64,000 nucleotides of DNA. It comes from Streptomyces griseomycini. Its GTDB lineage: Bacteria > Actinomycetota > Actinomycetes > Streptomycetales > Streptomycetaceae. Positions 1 through 8,228 of this stretch are shown piece by piece. Position 1 is the stretch's first letter, and the number at the start of each line of letters is the position of its first letter. The notes under the pieces were generated by a model. The model was given only the letters and a program-made list of their open reading frames with translations, ran no database searches and was not told the origin of the DNA. The position numbers were made by a program, and so were the translations under genes. Where the stretch lies: the NCBI RefSeq assembly GCF_014203535.1, contig NZ_JACHJI010000010.1:248001-312000 (forward strand). The letters are read 5' to 3'.

Positions 1-620
1 TTCGTCGGTGACAGTTCCCGATGGGCGTGGACACAACCTCGACGGAATGTGTCACGTGCCCGTTCGAGTGCGCCCGACGCGATGTCGGGATCCATGCCGA
101 GCAGACCGGCCGGGACGGAAATGGGTTCCGCCTCGACCTCGACGTGCCACAGCAAACAGCGCGCGAGTGCGGGCAGGGACCGGAATGCCCGCTGGGCGAG
201 TGTGCGATTTTCCGGCGTCATGGTCGACGCCGCGCGCATACCACGTCCGCCGGCCGGTTTCTGCAACGCGGGCAGAACACCGGTTATTCGATCGTCGGCG
301 GCCCACTCCCGGACGGTGTCGCGCACGGCCACCAGCAGCGCCGGGCGCAGCGCGACGGCCGATTCGCCGAGGGCGACCCGGTCGAGGACCCGGTGCAGGG
401 CGGCTCCGGTGACCATCGCCGCGGTCTGCCCGGACGAGGCGAGGCAGACGGCCGCGTAGTCGTGCATGGCCTGCCAGTGCCGCGCCGTCAGCAGCGCGAC
501 GGCACGGGTGGCCTCGCCCTCCGGACGGCCTCGCAACCGGGCGGCGAGGAACTCGTCGGATTCCCCGGGATCCCCGCCGGGCGGGGGATACGGAGGTCGA
601 GGGGGGTGGGGGGTGGGCAC
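1..620 (-). CDS. Sigma-70-like domain protein, 3' end outside window
   Basis: About 206 residues are visible, from a GTG at 618-620 preceded by GGAAAGG; the frame stays open to the window edge. After a proline-rich start come an alpha-helical stretch around WQAMHDYAAVCLA, resembling sigma region 2, and a second one (FRSLPALARCLLWH, then LGMDPDIASGALERARDTFR) resembling the region 4 helix-turn-helix. Streptomyces has proteins in which such a sigma-like N-terminus is joined to another C-terminal domain; that part is not visible here. It could equally be a plain ECF sigma factor. Function unknown. Confidence 0.65.
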   Translation of the reverse strand, partial: MPTPHPPRPPYPPPGGDPGESDEFLAARLRGRPEGEATRAVALLTARHWQAMHDYAAVCLASSGQTAAMVTGAALHRVLDRVALGESAVALRPALLVAVRDTVREWAADDRITGVLPALQKPAGGRGMRAASTMTPENRTLAQRAFRSLPALARCLLWHVEVEAEPISVPAGLLGMDPDIASGALERARDTFRRGCVHAHRELSPT

Positions 621-684
621 TGAGATGGTTCCTTTCCCACGCGCAGTGACTCAGAAGTTCCGACGCCGAAAAGGGAGCCCCGAA

Positions 685-695
685 TGGTGTATACC
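685..695. promoter_or_regulatory. Possible GntR/DasR-like operator
   Basis: TGGTGTATACC has the TGGT...ACC arms of the dre element (TGGTCTAGACC-like) bound by DasR-type GntR regulators. It lies about 65 bases upstream of the sigma-like gene that starts at 620. A short motif like this can arise by chance. Confidence 0.3.
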
Positions 696-1022
696 TCTTT
701 GGCGCGGCGCGGGGGGCGAATTCACCGACGGCGAATCTGACCCGGTTCCCCAACTGGTGTGCGATCCCGGCCTTTACCCCCCGCACGGGTGGCTCACTCT
801 CGCACAACCCGCGCAGGACCAACAAGGCGGTTGAGCAAGATCTGCGCGTTGACAGAAAGTCAGAAAGAGGAGGCGGCCCACACCCCTCGCACCGGCTTTC
901 GACCTGGGTTTTCCCGTGGTTCGCACCCGGGTGGCGAAAAGGGGCGCCGGAGCGCGGGCCGGGGGACGCCGGGAGCGTTCCGCACCCCGTGTGAAGCCTG
1001 TGCACCGGCCGGGTGCGCCGCG

Positions 1023-1050
1023 CACGCTCCCGGCGCGCGCCGGGAGCGTG
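1023..1050. repeat. 28-base perfect palindrome
   Basis: Left arm CACGCTCCCGGCGC (1023-1036) is the exact reverse complement of the right arm (1037-1050). It could fold as a very stable hairpin, consistent with a factor-independent terminator for the leftward toxin-antitoxin operon, although its end is 160 bases away at 1212 and no T-run follows. Confidence 0.55.
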
Positions 1051-1211
1051 GTCAACTGGTCACGGCCCTTCTCGGGGGTCACCGCGCAGGACGGCGGCTC
1101 TCCTGCGCGCACGGCCGCCGGCCCCGTTCCTCCCGCCCTCGGCCGGCGGCCCCGGGAGGGTCCGCGCGGCCTCGGCTCCGCGGAGCCGCGCGCCCTCGGA
1201 CCCGCACACCC

Positions 1212-1589
1212 TCAGATCTGCCAGGACCGCAGCCGGTCCGCCGCGCCGTAGACGTCCGTCGTACCGGACATGAGGTCGCGGGCGAGGTCGACGAGGGCGC
1301 CGTAGGGCGGGTCGATGCCGACGCCGCTGACGAACATGTACGCCACCGCCGTGGCACAGGCGAAGCGGGCGTTGGCCGCCGGCAGCGGCCGGAGCACGGC
1401 GAGGGTGTGCAGCAGGGCCGCGGCCCGCCAGGCCGGGTCGGAGTCCACGCCGAGGCGGGGCGGGTCGACGCGGTGCCGGGCGACGGCGGCGACCAGCGCG
1501 GAGAAGTCGTTGATGGTGGGCTGGTCCGGAAGGACCTCCTCGTGCCGCTGGAGCAGCCAGGGCACGTCGATGTGCAGGACGGGGGCCAT
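1212..1589 (-). CDS. Doc/Fic-type toxin component
   Basis: A 125-residue protein of the actinobacterial Doc-like (Fic fold) toxin family. The core LRPLPAANARFACATAVAYMF aligns with the Fic loop, but the catalytic HxFx(D/G)N signature is degenerate: no histidine precedes the loop and only the NAR part remains. It is therefore uncertain whether it keeps the kinase or AMP-transferase activity known for Doc/Fic proteins. Its start lies 3 bases after the end of the antitoxin gene, so the two form one operon with the antitoxin first. Its conserved C-terminus (YGAADRLRSWQI) supports the family call. Confidence 0.8.
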   Translation of the reverse strand: MAPVLHIDVPWLLQRHEEVLPDQPTINDFSALVAAVARHRVDPPRLGVDSDPAWRAAALLHTLAVLRPLPAANARFACATAVAYMFVSGVGIDPPYGALVDLARDLMSGTTDVYGAADRLRSWQI

Positions 1590-1592
1590 CGG

Positions 1593-1838
1593 TCAGGCGG
1601 CCCGTCCCTCGCCCTTGGCAGGGGATTCGTCGTCCGGGAACGCGGCGGCGAATTCGTCCGCGTGGGACGCGAAGAACCGGCGGAACTCCTCCGCGCCCTC
1701 CTGCAGCGCCCGGTGACGGGCTATGTCGGCCGCGGCCGCCTCCCGCACGAGCGCCTTCATGGACGTACCGCGTTCCTTGGCGATCTGCCGCAGGTCCTCC
1801 AGCTCGCGGTCGCTGAACTCCACGTTGAGAGCAGGCAT
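1593..1838 (-). CDS. Antitoxin, ribbon-helix-helix type
   Basis: An 81-residue protein starting MPALNVEFSDRELEDLRQ. A short beta strand then two helices is the usual arrangement of ribbon-helix-helix antitoxins, followed by a charged C-terminal tail that would wrap the toxin. ATG at 1838 is chosen because family members begin at this point; an in-frame GTG at 1868 would add ten residues. It precedes the Doc-like toxin by 3 bases. Antitoxins of this class usually repress their own operon, which fits the inverted repeat at 1847-1907. Confidence 0.78.
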   Translation of the reverse strand: MPALNVEFSDRELEDLRQIAKERGTSMKALVREAAAADIARHRALQEGAEEFRRFFASHADEFAAAFPDDESPAKGEGRAA

Positions 1839-1846
1839 GCCCCTAC

Positions 1847-1907
1847 GGTACCGCTCGGGTACTGGCACGTAAATAACCCCACGTCAAGCGGCACGTCGAG
1901 CGGTACC
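1847..1907. promoter_or_regulatory. Inverted repeat upstream of antitoxin
   Basis: GGTACCGCTCG (1847-1857) and its exact complement CGAGCGGTACC (1897-1907) flank 39 bases directly upstream of the antitoxin start at 1838. Each arm contains the palindrome GGTACC. This is a candidate autoregulatory operator; binding is inferred only. Confidence 0.4.
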
Positions 1908-2024
1908 CGCCGGGGTGAGGACGGGTTCCGGGCAGAGAGGTGCGTCACATGCGCGTCCCGCGATGTCACGTTCCGGCCCGCTTCCCCCCCTCGCAGTGGT
2001 GAGCGCGCACCGGGGAGGCCAGCC

Positions 2025-2591
2025 GTGTCCCGAACCACCGTTCCCGGCACCGACGCCCGGCCCGACGACGCGACCGTGGTCTTCCTCGGCCGTCGCGAGC
2101 TGCTGTCCGGCATCGTCCACGACATGCTGGGCAGCGTCGCCGGCACGGACGACGTCCTGCGGGAGACCTGGCTGTGCTGGACGGCCCGCGGTGGCGGCGC
2201 GCCCCCGGACGGCGTCGCCCACCCCCGCGCCTGCCTCGTGCGGGTCGCGGTGAACCACGCGCTGGAGCGCCGCGCCGCGGTCGGCCGCAGCCGGCAGACC
2301 TGCGTCGGTCCCCGGCTGCCCGAGCCACTGGTGACGGACGAGGACGCGGGCGACCCGGCGCTGCGCGCCGGGCCGGTGTCACTGGCGATGCCGGTGGTGC
2401 CGGAGACGCTGACGCCGCCGGAGCGCGCGGTGTTCGTGCTGGGCGAGGTCTTCGGCTGTCCGCACGGGGAGTACGTGGAGGTCCACGAGCCGCTCGACCG
2501 GGCCCGTCTGCACACCCTGACCGCCCGCGAACGGCCCGTGGAGCACGGGCCGGCGTCCGAACGGCCGCCGGCCCGGCGGGACGGCGGCTAG
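2025..2591 (+). CDS. Degenerate ECF41-like sigma factor
   Basis: 188 residues, starting at GTG 2025 seven bases after GGGGAGG. FLGRRELLSGIVHDMLGSVAGTDDVLRETWLCW parallels ECF41 region 2, and LPEPLVTDEDAG with SLAMPVVPETLTPPERAVFVLGEVFG parallels region 4. After that the DNA-binding helix-turn-helix is shortened and scrambled (HGEYVEVHEPLDRARLHTL), the part between regions 2 and 4 is compressed, and the C-terminal SnoaL-like domain found in intact ECF41 proteins (compare the gene at 35524-36417) is missing. It is either a decaying paralogue or a protein that no longer binds DNA. Its stop codon overlaps the cellulase stop by 4 bases, convergently. Confidence 0.7.
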   Translation: MSRTTVPGTDARPDDATVVFLGRRELLSGIVHDMLGSVAGTDDVLRETWLCWTARGGGAPPDGVAHPRACLVRVAVNHALERRAAVGRSRQTCVGPRLPEPLVTDEDAGDPALRAGPVSLAMPVVPETLTPPERAVFVLGEVFGCPHGEYVEVHEPLDRARLHTLTARERPVEHGPASERPPARRDGG

Positions 2592-4831
2592 CCCTGGTCG
2601 GCCACGAAGGCCGCCACACGGGTCAGCGCGGCGTTCCAGTTGATGGTGATCTCGTTGGTCGACCAGGACTGGATGTCGTCGATGTAGCAGAACTGGGCGA
2701 CGCACCCCTGGAGCTTGGCCTGGGCCACGGGGTCCTGGATGCTGGAGTTCGGGCCGCCGGAGAGCGATCCGTCCGGCGGCTGGGGCAGCGCCGGGTCGAG
2801 CTGCCGGGCGTACCAGCGGCTGTGCTGGTTGTGCGCGGCGGCCTCGCCGTAGCCGGTGACGTACGAGATGTTCAGCGCGTTGCGGCCCAGGACGTAGTCC
2901 ATGGTCTGGACGGCCCCGTCACGGTACTTGGCGGCCCCGGTGATGTCGTAGGCGGTGGCCAGGACGACCGCGTTGTTGAGGACCTGGTGGGTGGATCCCC
3001 AGTCGTACTTGTTGTCCTCCGGGGCGTACGGGATGCCGTACGGGTGGGCCTTCAGCGTGGCCAGGTAGCGGTCGGCGCCCTCGACGACGGAGCGGCGCAC
3101 CTTGTCCCGGCCGGGGAGCCGGTTCGGTACCGTCGCCAGGTCGAGGCGGGCCGCCGCCGCGGTGCGGGCCCAGTCGAAGCCGAGCGGGCCGAAGATGTCG
3201 GCGGTGTGCACCGGGGAGTCGAGCACGAAGTCGCGGAAGTCCCTCTCGCCCGTGGTGAGGTACAGCTCGGCCGCCGCCCAGTAGAACTCGTCCTCGACGT
3301 TCCGGTCGGGGTAGGCCCCGCCGCCGATGCCGTCGTTCTCGTCGGCGTACACGTCCGGGTGGGCGAGCGCCGCCGCCCAGGCCGTGCGCGCGGCCTCGAG
3401 CGCCCGGGCCGCGAACTCGCGGTCATGGGGCTTGTAGAGGCGGGCCGCCTGCGCGGCGGCGGCCGCCAGGTTGAGGGTCGCGGCGGTGGTCGGCGGGTGC
3501 AGCTCCCGCTTCTGCGGGTCGTCGCTGGGCAGCAGCGGCAGGCCGGTCCACGCCTCGTCGTGGATCTTGTGGTGCGCCATGCCGGCCAGCGGCTCGCCCT
3601 GGGGCACCTGCATCTTCAGCAGGAACTCCAGCTCCCAGCGGACCTCGTCGAGCAGGTCGGGCACCTTGTTGCCGCTCTCGGGGATGTCGAGCGTGCCGTC
3701 CCGGAAGGCCGACGGGTCACCGGTGCGGGCGTGCAGCGCGCGCTCGTAGGTGCTCAGCAGCTCCCAGACGGAGATGCCGCCGTTGACGACGTACTTGCCG
3801 TGGTCGCCGGCGTCGTACCAGCCGCCGGAGACGTCGAGGCGGTAGTCGCACACTCCCGGCTGGCACGGCACGTCGGTGTCGCCCTGGTTGGGCGCCACGC
3901 CCAGGTGCCCGGCGGGGCGGGCGTAGCCCGGGCGCAGGTCGTCGCGTATCGCGAGGCCGCTGCGCTGGGGGTAGTAGAACTTCGCGGCGTCGGTCAGCAG
4001 CGTCTCGTAGGCGCGGGCGCCGATGTCGAAGGGGCGGCTGGTCTCCCCGTCGGCGACCAGGGTGTAGCCCTCGCCGCGCTTCTTGTAGCGGCCGAAGTCG
4101 ATCGAGTGGACGTTCTGCCCGGAGGAGACGTCCGTGCCGCGCGGCACGGTCCAGCCGTGGGCGACCACCCGGCCGTCGCGGTTCTCCAGCCGCCAGCGCA
4201 GCTTCTCGGCGGCGTCGGTGACCAGGGTGGCGTTCTTGGGGCCGGACGGCAGGTAGGCGACCTGGTTGACGCGGACCCGCGGGCCGGTGTCGGGCTCGTA
4301 CGGCTCGGGCGCCACGCCGCCCAGCAGGGAGACGTCGTCCGTGCAGAACCGCCACGGCTCGGCGCTGCCGCCGATCTGGAAGGCGACCTGGCCCTGGGCG
4401 GTGTCGGCGGGTGCGGTGAAGGTGTACGAGTAGGTGTTGCCGGAGACGCTGAGCTGCGGGCTGACCTCGTAGTAGGTGTCGTAGGGGGCCGCCGACAGGC
4501 CGACGACCGCGCGCACCACGTGGTCGGCGGGGGTGCCGGTGGCGGTGAAGGAGAAGCGGTACGACTCCCCGGCGACGAGGGCGATGTCGTTCTGGCCGAT
4601 CGTCGCGTCCCAGCGGTTGGCGGTGCCGCCGGGGACGTCGGCGCACAGCCGGCCGTCGGTGACGCCGGCCGTGAGGTTGCTCGTCGTCCACCAGGAGTCG
4701 GTGCCGTTGTCGAAGGTGCCGTTCTTGACCTGCTCGACCTCGTCGGCCCCGGCGGGTGCGGTGGGCAGCGCGGTGAGCGCGGTCGCCAGCAGGCCGGTCA
4801 GGGACAGCAGGGCGGTTCTGCGTCTGTTCAC
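2588..4831 (-). CDS. Secreted family 9 glycoside hydrolase (endoglucanase)
   Basis: 747 residues from GTG 4831, seven bases after GAGGAG. A signal peptide covers residues 1-29 (VNRRRTALLSL...PAGA). A carbohydrate-binding module of the CBM4/9 type follows (about 32-175), then the Ig-like CelD_N domain (about 187-270, RVRVNQVAYLP) and the GH9 catalytic domain (about 285-740). GGWYDAGDHGKYV near residue 340 carries the catalytic aspartates and NEITINWNAAL near residue 726 the general-acid glutamate, so it should be active. It hydrolyses beta-1,4-glucan outside the cell. A perfect CebR box at 4884-4897 suggests induction by cello-oligosaccharides. Whether it acts as an endo- or exo-enzyme cannot be told from sequence alone. 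Confidence 0.93.
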   Translation of the reverse strand: MNRRRTALLSLTGLLATALTALPTAPAGADEVEQVKNGTFDNGTDSWWTTSNLTAGVTDGRLCADVPGGTANRWDATIGQNDIALVAGESYRFSFTATGTPADHVVRAVVGLSAAPYDTYYEVSPQLSVSGNTYSYTFTAPADTAQGQVAFQIGGSAEPWRFCTDDVSLLGGVAPEPYEPDTGPRVRVNQVAYLPSGPKNATLVTDAAEKLRWRLENRDGRVVAHGWTVPRGTDVSSGQNVHSIDFGRYKKRGEGYTLVADGETSRPFDIGARAYETLLTDAAKFYYPQRSGLAIRDDLRPGYARPAGHLGVAPNQGDTDVPCQPGVCDYRLDVSGGWYDAGDHGKYVVNGGISVWELLSTYERALHARTGDPSAFRDGTLDIPESGNKVPDLLDEVRWELEFLLKMQVPQGEPLAGMAHHKIHDEAWTGLPLLPSDDPQKRELHPPTTAATLNLAAAAAQAARLYKPHDREFAARALEAARTAWAAALAHPDVYADENDGIGGGAYPDRNVEDEFYWAAAELYLTTGERDFRDFVLDSPVHTADIFGPLGFDWARTAAAARLDLATVPNRLPGRDKVRRSVVEGADRYLATLKAHPYGIPYAPEDNKYDWGSTHQVLNNAVVLATAYDITGAAKYRDGAVQTMDYVLGRNALNISYVTGYGEAAAHNQHSRWYARQLDPALPQPPDGSLSGGPNSSIQDPVAQAKLQGCVAQFCYIDDIQSWSTNEITINWNAALTRVAAFVADQG

Positions 4832-4883
4832 GTCTGGGCTCCTCTGCGGAGGTGCGGGTGGCGCGAGGAAGGGACACACGCTA

Positions 4884-4897
4884 TGGGAGCGCTCCCA
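4884..4897. promoter_or_regulatory. CebR operator (cellulose regulon box)
   Basis: TGGGAGCGCTCCCA is a perfect 14-base palindrome identical to the known CebR consensus. It is 53 bases upstream of the GH9 start and just downstream of the predicted promoter at 4915-4943, where bound CebR would block transcription until cellobiose or cellotriose releases it. Confidence 0.88.
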
Positions 4898-4914
4898 TGA
4901 TCCGTGCGCAGACC

Positions 4915-4943
4915 ATGTTGTGACAGGGGTGACGCTGCGTCAA
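4915..4943 (-). promoter_or_regulatory. Predicted promoter of the GH9 gene
   Basis: On the minus strand TTGACG (4938-4943) is followed after 17 bases by CAACAT (4915-4920). The expected start site would lie near 4908, placing the CebR box just downstream of +1. The -10 element is a weak match. Confidence 0.45.
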
Positions 4944-5072
4944 CGGTTGGGACAGGACTGTCCCGCGTGACGGACGGAACGGGGTTCCGCTCCGCGTCGG
5001 GCCGTGACGCACTAGGCTGGAACTCAGGCGATACACCGGTTCACGGTGAGTGTGCGCGATGGAGTGGCGACG

Positions 5073-7454
5073 ATGAGGCCGGACGACCCGTTCGACGATG
5101 CCGTGACGGCCCGGGCCGTCATCGCCGCCGACGGCACGCTCGCGCGGTGGAGCGAGGGCGCGCGACTGCTGCTGGGGCACACGGCCGAGGAGGTCGTCGG
5201 CCGCCCGGCCGCCGAGCTGCTGGCCGACCGCGCCGACATGCCCCGGCCCCCGATGAACACGCGCTGGAGCGGCTCGCTCGTGCTGCGGCACCGCGGCGGC
5301 GGCACCGTCACCGTCTGGGTGCTCGCCCACCACAGACAGCCGGCGGACGGCGGTCCCGGTGACTGGCTCGCCGTCACCCCGCTGGAGGTCGAGGAGCACG
5401 CACTGCCCGACGATCCGCTGGTCAGGCTGGCCGTGTTCCAGTCGCCCTGCGCCACCATGGTCTTCGACAGGCGGCTGCGGCTGCGCGGGATCAACGACGC
5501 CATGGCGGACCTCCTGGGGCTCCCGGCCGACCACCTGCGGGGGCTGAAGCCCACCGACATCGGCGGCCGGCCCCAGCACTCCGAGCTGGAACAGCACCTG
5601 GACCGGGTGCTGCGCACCGGCCGGCCGCACGACATGCAGACGTACATGAAGGCCACCGGCGAGGAGCGCCCGCACGCCTGGCTGGCCCGGCTCGCACCGC
5701 TCACCGACGGCTCCGGCCGGGTGCGGGGCGTGTGCGTGACGGCCCACGACTTCACCGAGCAGTTCCGGGCGCGGGAGCGGCTGCAACTGGTCAACGAGGC
5801 CAGCATCCGCATCGGCACCACCCTCGACGTCACCCGTACGGCACAGGAGCTGGCGGAGGTCTGCGTGCCGGCGCTCGCCGACTTCGTCAGCGTGGACCTG
5901 CTCGAGCCCGAGGAACCCGGCGGTGAGCCCGTCGGCCCGCTGACCCTGCCGGTCTCGCTGCGCCGGGTCGCCCACCACTCCCTCACCCCGGGCAACCCCG
6001 AGTCGGTCGCCGACGTCGGCGAGGTGGTCGTCTACCCGGCCGCCGCGCCCCAGGCCGACTCGCTGATCGCGGGCCACAGCGTCGTGGCCTCGGTGGAGTC
6101 CGGTGATCTCGACCCGTGGCTCGCGGTGGACGAGACGCGCGCCCGGCAGGTGCGGCGGTTCGACGTCCACTCGATGCTGTCCGTCCCGCTCCAGGCACGC
6201 GGCACCACCCTCGGCGTCGCCGCCTTCACCCGCTTCCGGCGCCCCGACGCCTTCGACCACGACGACGTGCTGCTGGCCGAGGAGGTCACCGCGCGCGCCG
6301 CCGTCTGCATCGACAACGCCCGCCGCTACTCCCGCGAACGCGAGACCACCCTCGCGCTCCAGCGCAGCCTGCTCCCCCGCACCCTGCCGCGCACGGCCGC
6401 CGTGGAGGCGGCCACCCGCTACCTGCCGGCCGCGCGCTCCGGTGTGGGCGGCGACTGGTTCGACGTGATCCCGCTGTCCGGGATGCGGGTGGCCATGGTG
6501 GTCGGGGACGTCGTCGGCCACGGCATCCAGGCCTCCGCGACCATGGGCCGGCTGCGCACCGCCGTCCGCACCCTCGCCGACATCGACCTGGCCCCCGACG
6601 AACTGCTCACCCACCTCGACGACCTGGTCCAGCACCTGTCGCACGAGTGGGGCAGCGACACCGGCCCCGGCGAGGTCGGCGCGACCTGCGTGTACGCGGT
6701 GTACGACCCGGTGTCGCGGCGCTGCACCCTGGCGCGGGCGGGGCACCTCCCGCCGGTGCTGATCCCGCCGGGCGGTCCGGCCCGGCAGCTCGACCTGCCC
6801 TCCGGTCCGCCACTGGGCACGGGCGGACTGCCCTTCGAGTCGGCCGAGTTCGAGCTGCCCGAGAACACGGTGCTGGCGTTCTACACCGACGGGCTGATCA
6901 CGCCTCCCGCGCGGGACATGGAGGTCGGTCAGGCACTGCTCCGCGAGGCGCTGTCGAACGCCTCCGGCTCGCTCGACGAGACCTGCGACCGCGTCCTGCA
7001 CACCCTGCTCTCACCGGGCGGCACGCACGACGACGTGGCCCTGCTGCTGACCCGTACGCACGGGCTGCCGTCGTCGCAGGTCGCCACCTGGGACATCCCC
7101 GCGGACCCGGCGCTGGTCGCCCCCATCCGCAAGCAGGTCCTCGACCAGCTGGCCGACTGGGCGCTGACCGAGGCGTCGTTCACCGCCGAGCTGGTGGTGA
7201 GCGAGCTGGTCACCAACGCCATCCGGTACGGGGCCCCGCCGATCCGGCTGCGGCTGATCCACGATGCCTCGACGCTGATCTGCGAGGTGTCCGACACCAA
7301 CCACACGGCCCCGCACCTGCGCCGGGCCAAGACCTGGGACGAGGGCGGCCGGGGACTGCTGCTGGTCGCGCAGCTCACCCAGCGCTGGGGCACCAGGCAC
7401 ACGGCCGACGGCAAGACCATCTGGGCGGAGATGGCCCTGGTGGACGAGATGTGA
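5073..7454 (+). CDS. PAS-GAF-SpoIIE phosphatase with HATPase domain
   Basis: 793 residues from ATG 5073, eight bases after GGAG; a GTG at 5046 would add nine residues but has no ribosome site. Order: weak PAS (about 8-100), PAS (115-235), GAF (245-400), SpoIIE/PP2C phosphatase (about 420-650; GGDWFDV and VGDVVGHG carry metal-binding aspartates), then an RsbW-like HATPase (about 665-790; ELVTNAIRYG is the N-box and GGRGLLLV the lid). Such proteins dephosphorylate anti-anti-sigma factors and may rephosphorylate them through the kinase domain, linking signals to sigma-B-type responses. No transmembrane segment is seen, so it is probably cytoplasmic. The STAS protein at 16751-17131 is a possible partner. 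Confidence 0.9.
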   Translation: MRPDDPFDDAVTARAVIAADGTLARWSEGARLLLGHTAEEVVGRPAAELLADRADMPRPPMNTRWSGSLVLRHRGGGTVTVWVLAHHRQPADGGPGDWLAVTPLEVEEHALPDDPLVRLAVFQSPCATMVFDRRLRLRGINDAMADLLGLPADHLRGLKPTDIGGRPQHSELEQHLDRVLRTGRPHDMQTYMKATGEERPHAWLARLAPLTDGSGRVRGVCVTAHDFTEQFRARERLQLVNEASIRIGTTLDVTRTAQELAEVCVPALADFVSVDLLEPEEPGGEPVGPLTLPVSLRRVAHHSLTPGNPESVADVGEVVVYPAAAPQADSLIAGHSVVASVESGDLDPWLAVDETRARQVRRFDVHSMLSVPLQARGTTLGVAAFTRFRRPDAFDHDDVLLAEEVTARAAVCIDNARRYSRERETTLALQRSLLPRTLPRTAAVEAATRYLPAARSGVGGDWFDVIPLSGMRVAMVVGDVVGHGIQASATMGRLRTAVRTLADIDLAPDELLTHLDDLVQHLSHEWGSDTGPGEVGATCVYAVYDPVSRRCTLARAGHLPPVLIPPGGPARQLDLPSGPPLGTGGLPFESAEFELPENTVLAFYTDGLITPPARDMEVGQALLREALSNASGSLDETCDRVLHTLLSPGGTHDDVALLLTRTHGLPSSQVATWDIPADPALVAPIRKQVLDQLADWALTEASFTAELVVSELVTNAIRYGAPPIRLRLIHDASTLICEVSDTNHTAPHLRRAKTWDEGGRGLLLVAQLTQRWGTRHTADGKTIWAEMALVDEM

Positions 7455-7524
7455 GGGCGCCCTCCGGCCGCCCGGCCGGGCGCCGACGACCGTACGTGAG
7501 GAACCTCTACGGACGGGGTGGAGC

Positions 7525-8199
7525 ATGGTGAACAGGTCACGCAGGTCACGGCGCTCGGCAGCGTCCGCCGCCTCGGTCGTCTCGCTCGCGGGCGCGCTGG
7601 CCGTGCTGGGCGCACTGGCCTCCTGCGGCACCGAGGGCGGCACGGCGGGCGCCTCCCCGCGGCCCGCGGTGCTCACCGGCCGGACGGGCGGTGACTCTCC
7701 CCCCGGCGCCGTCCCGGGCCGGGCCGCCGCTTCCCCGAGCGACGCGGTCCCGACGGCCACCGGGGACGCGGGCCGCTCGGGGACCCGGTGCCGCACCTCC
7801 GAGCTGAGGGCCGCCGTCGGCCGGATGGACCCGGGAGCGGGACAGCGCAACTTCCCCGTCGTGCTGACGAACGTCTCCTCCCGCACCTGCACGCTGTACG
7901 GCTATCCGGGCGCCGCCTTCGTGGACGCGTCCGGCGCGCAGCTGGGTCCGGACCCCGAGCGCTCCCCCGGCGGCGCGGCCACCGTCGCGCTGGCGCCCGG
8001 CGAGAGCGCCTGGGCGGGACTGCGGTACGCGAGTCCCGGGGCGAGCGGCGCCCGCACGGCCACCCCGGCGGCGCTCCTGGTGACCCCGCCGGACGAACGG
8101 GAGCCCCTGAAGGTGCCGTGGCGGGCCGGCCCCGTCCCGGTCGCCGGCAACGCGTCCACGGTGTTCCTCACGGTGCTGGAGCCGGGCGACGGGCCCTGA
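7525..8199 (+). CDS. DUF4232 lipoprotein
   Basis: 224 residues. An arginine-rich N-terminus and hydrophobic stretch end in the lipobox LASC, with the lipidated cysteine at position 34. After a low-complexity linker (about 40-90), the DUF4232 domain starts at TRCRTSELRAAVG and includes NVSSRTCTLYGYPGAAFVD. The two cysteines in CRTSEL and CTLYG probably form a disulfide. It should be anchored to the outer face of the membrane; the function of the family is unknown. The start follows GGTGGAG. The gene ends inside a hairpin shared with the convergent flavoprotein gene. Confidence 0.85.
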   Translation: MVNRSRRSRRSAASAASVVSLAGALAVLGALASCGTEGGTAGASPRPAVLTGRTGGDSPPGAVPGRAAASPSDAVPTATGDAGRSGTRCRTSELRAAVGRMDPGAGQRNFPVVLTNVSSRTCTLYGYPGAAFVDASGAQLGPDPERSPGGAATVALAPGESAWAGLRYASPGASGARTATPAALLVTPPDEREPLKVPWRAGPVPVAGNASTVFLTVLEPGDGP

Positions 8200-8228
8200 C
8201 GCGGCCGGGGCGCCCCGGCCCCGCGTCA
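8197..8228. terminator. Bidirectional terminator hairpin
   Basis: TGACGCGG (8197-8204) pairs with CCGCGTCA (8221-8228) around the inner palindrome CCGGGGCGCCCCGG. The outer arms contain the stop codons of both convergent genes (TGA at 8197-8199; the minus-strand stop at 8226-8228), so a single structure can end both transcripts. Confidence 0.65.

Larger units (their letters stand above)
621..1211. other. Gene-free stretch with repeated CGCCGGGAGCGT
   Basis: About 590 bases without a convincing gene. Open frames here lack ribosome sites and family resemblance. It contains the possible dre-like site at 685-695, a locally AT-richer segment near 820-880, and repeats of CGCCGGGAGCGT: direct copies at 967-978 and 1038-1049 and an inverted copy inside the palindrome at 1023-1050. 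Confidence 0.5.

Noticed and set aside
55..72. CCCGTTCGAGTGC resembles a tRNA T-loop.
   Set aside because: No acceptor or anticodon stems can be built around it and it lies inside the sigma-like coding frame.
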